A DNA stretch of 6,510 nt from Burkholderiales bacterium (lineage in GTDB: Bacteria > Pseudomonadota > Gammaproteobacteria > Burkholderiales > Burkholderiaceae_C): assembly GCA_005793295.1 (NCBI GenBank), contig SXSX01000223.1, forward strand, positions 1 through 6,510, written 5' to 3'. Position numbers and translations under genes: made by a program. The notes under the pieces are model-generated. The model saw only the letters and a list, made by a program, of their open reading frames with translations, had not been told where the DNA came from and ran no database searches. Shown here one piece after another: positions 5,630 through 6,510 of this stretch. Positions within the stretch are counted from its first letter, which is position 1; the number at the start of each line of letters is the position of its first letter.

Positions 5630-5634
5630 AGGAG
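5630..5634 (+). promoter_or_regulatory. Ribosome binding site of the acyl-CoA dehydrogenase gene
   Basis: AGGAG, beginning 2 bases after the stop of the phosphotransferase gene, with a 5-base spacer to the ATG at 5640. The same AGGAG plus 5-base spacing is found at lexA. Confidence 0.85.
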
Positions 5635-5639
5635 ACACC

Positions 5640-6510
5640 ATGGACTTCGAATTTTCACCCAAAACCCAAGCCTTGCAAGCCAAGCTATTGGCCTTCATGG
5701 ACGAACACATCTACCCAGCCGAAGCGGCCTACCACGCAGAAATACTTGCCAACACGGCCGCTGGCAAGCGATGGACGCCACTTCAGACGATTGAAAAACT
5801 CAAAGTCAAAGCCCAAAGTGCGGGCCTGTGGAACCTCTTCTTACCGGTTGACAGCGCAGAGGCCTCGGGATACCACGGCGCAGGGTTGACCAACGAGGAA
5901 TACGCTCCTTTAGCCGAAATCATGGGCCGCGTGATGTGGTCTAGCGAAGTTTTCAATTGCTCTGCGCCTGACACCGGCAATATGGAAACCATTGCCCGTT
6001 ATGGCTCAGAAGAAAACAAAAAACGCTGGCTCAAGCCCTTGCTCGCCGGTGAAATTCGCTCGGCCTTTGCGATGACAGAACCTGAAGTCGCCTCCAGCGA
6101 CGCCACCAATATCGCCACCCGCATTGAGCGCGATGGCGACGAATACGTCATCAACGGGCGCAAGTGGTGGACTTCAGGCGCAGGCGACCCCCGCTGCGCG
6201 ATCTACATTGTGATGGGCAAAACCGATCCCGAAGCGGCCCGTCATTCGCAGCAAAGCATGGTCTTGGTACCCGCCAACACCAAAGGCATTACCGTGGTGC
6301 GCCCTTTGAATGTCTTTGGCTATGACGACGCACCCCACGGCCACATGGAAGTGCTATTTGAAAACGTCCGCGTACCGGTAAGCAACATCTGGTTGGGTGA
6401 AGGTCGCGGGTTTGAAATCGCCCATGGCCGCCTTGGCCCTGGCCGAATACACCACTGCATGAGCTTAATCGGATTGGCCGAGCGGGCACTGGAGCTGATG
6501 TGCTATCGCG
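5640..6510 (+). CDS. Acyl-CoA dehydrogenase, ACAD10/11-like (3' end cut by the window)
   Basis: The first 290 residues of a flavin (FAD) acyl-CoA dehydrogenase; the family usually has about 400, so roughly a quarter is missing only because the window ends. The N-terminal helical domain covers about 1-135 and the beta domain about 136-245. The signature region is FAMTEPEVASSDATNI (143-158), followed by YVINGRKWWTSGAGDPRC (169-186). TEPEVASSDATN and KWWTSGAG are the forms I know from ACAD11-like enzymes, where typical fatty-acid dehydrogenases have TEP-x-AGSD. VPVSNIWLGEGRGFEIAHGRLGPGRIHHC (245-273) begins the C-terminal helical domain. The catalytic glutamate, if present, would lie past the window end. 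With the adjacent kinase it may process a 4-phosphoacyl-CoA to the enoyl-CoA, as proposed for LvaC and ACAD11 (inference). Confidence 0.95.
   Translation, partial: MDFEFSPKTQALQAKLLAFMDEHIYPAEAAYHAEILANTAAGKRWTPLQTIEKLKVKAQSAGLWNLFLPVDSAEASGYHGAGLTNEEYAPLAEIMGRVMWSSEVFNCSAPDTGNMETIARYGSEENKKRWLKPLLAGEIRSAFAMTEPEVASSDATNIATRIERDGDEYVINGRKWWTSGAGDPRCAIYIVMGKTDPEAARHSQQSMVLVPANTKGITVVRPLNVFGYDDAPHGHMEVLFENVRVPVSNIWLGEGRGFEIAHGRLGPGRIHHCMSLIGLAERALELMCYR

Noticed and set aside
5342..5794. 150-codon plus-strand frame spanning the phosphotransferase/dehydrogenase junction
   Set aside because: It runs out of frame through two well-supported genes and has no ribosome binding site or recognisable domain.

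Overview
The window looks like chromosomal DNA of a betaproteobacterium, most likely order Burkholderiales and perhaps a Comamonadaceae relative of moderate GC content. The basis is the LexA sequence, the exported DUF192 protein and the Crp/Fnr protein, all of which resemble Burkholderiales versions as I remember them; no database search was possible. Coding density is high. I see no mobile element, tRNA, rRNA, CRISPR array or long repeat, and no gene-free stretch longer than about 140 bases.

Layout from left to right. (1) An exported DUF192 protein (97-552, +) converges on an L-asparaginase gene (557-1549, -) with only 4 bases between the stops. (2) The asparaginase gene diverges from lexA (1661-2335, +). 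Their 111-base shared upstream region holds two tandem SOS boxes, one perfect in its CTGT...ACAG arms and one with a single mismatch, so LexA should control itself and may also control the asparaginase. (3) lexA is followed after 39 bases by a 66-codon unknown gene (2375-2575), and then by a D-isomer-specific 2-hydroxyacid dehydrogenase (2630-3637). (4) After a 94-base gap comes a 16-codon ORF (3732-3782) with the strongest Shine-Dalgarno sequence in the window. It overlaps by 8 bases the start of a Crp/Fnr-family regulator (3775-4494), whose own start has no visible ribosome binding site. (5) The regulator is followed by an APH-fold phosphotransferase (4534-5628) and, 11 bases later, an ACAD10/11-like acyl-CoA dehydrogenase (5640 to beyond the window end).

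The most interesting parts are two. The kinase plus dehydrogenase pair is arranged as a split version of the animal fusion proteins ACAD10/ACAD11 and resembles the LvaA/LvaC pair of Pseudomonas levulinate catabolism, which suggests breakdown of 4-hydroxy (or similar) acids through a phosphorylated acyl-CoA. The pair lies directly behind a Crp/Fnr-type regulator whose recognition-helix residues match neither CRP nor FNR, and whose translation seems to depend on a short upstream ORF or on a frameshift at a CCCC run. The second is the possible SOS control of an asparaginase through shared LexA boxes.
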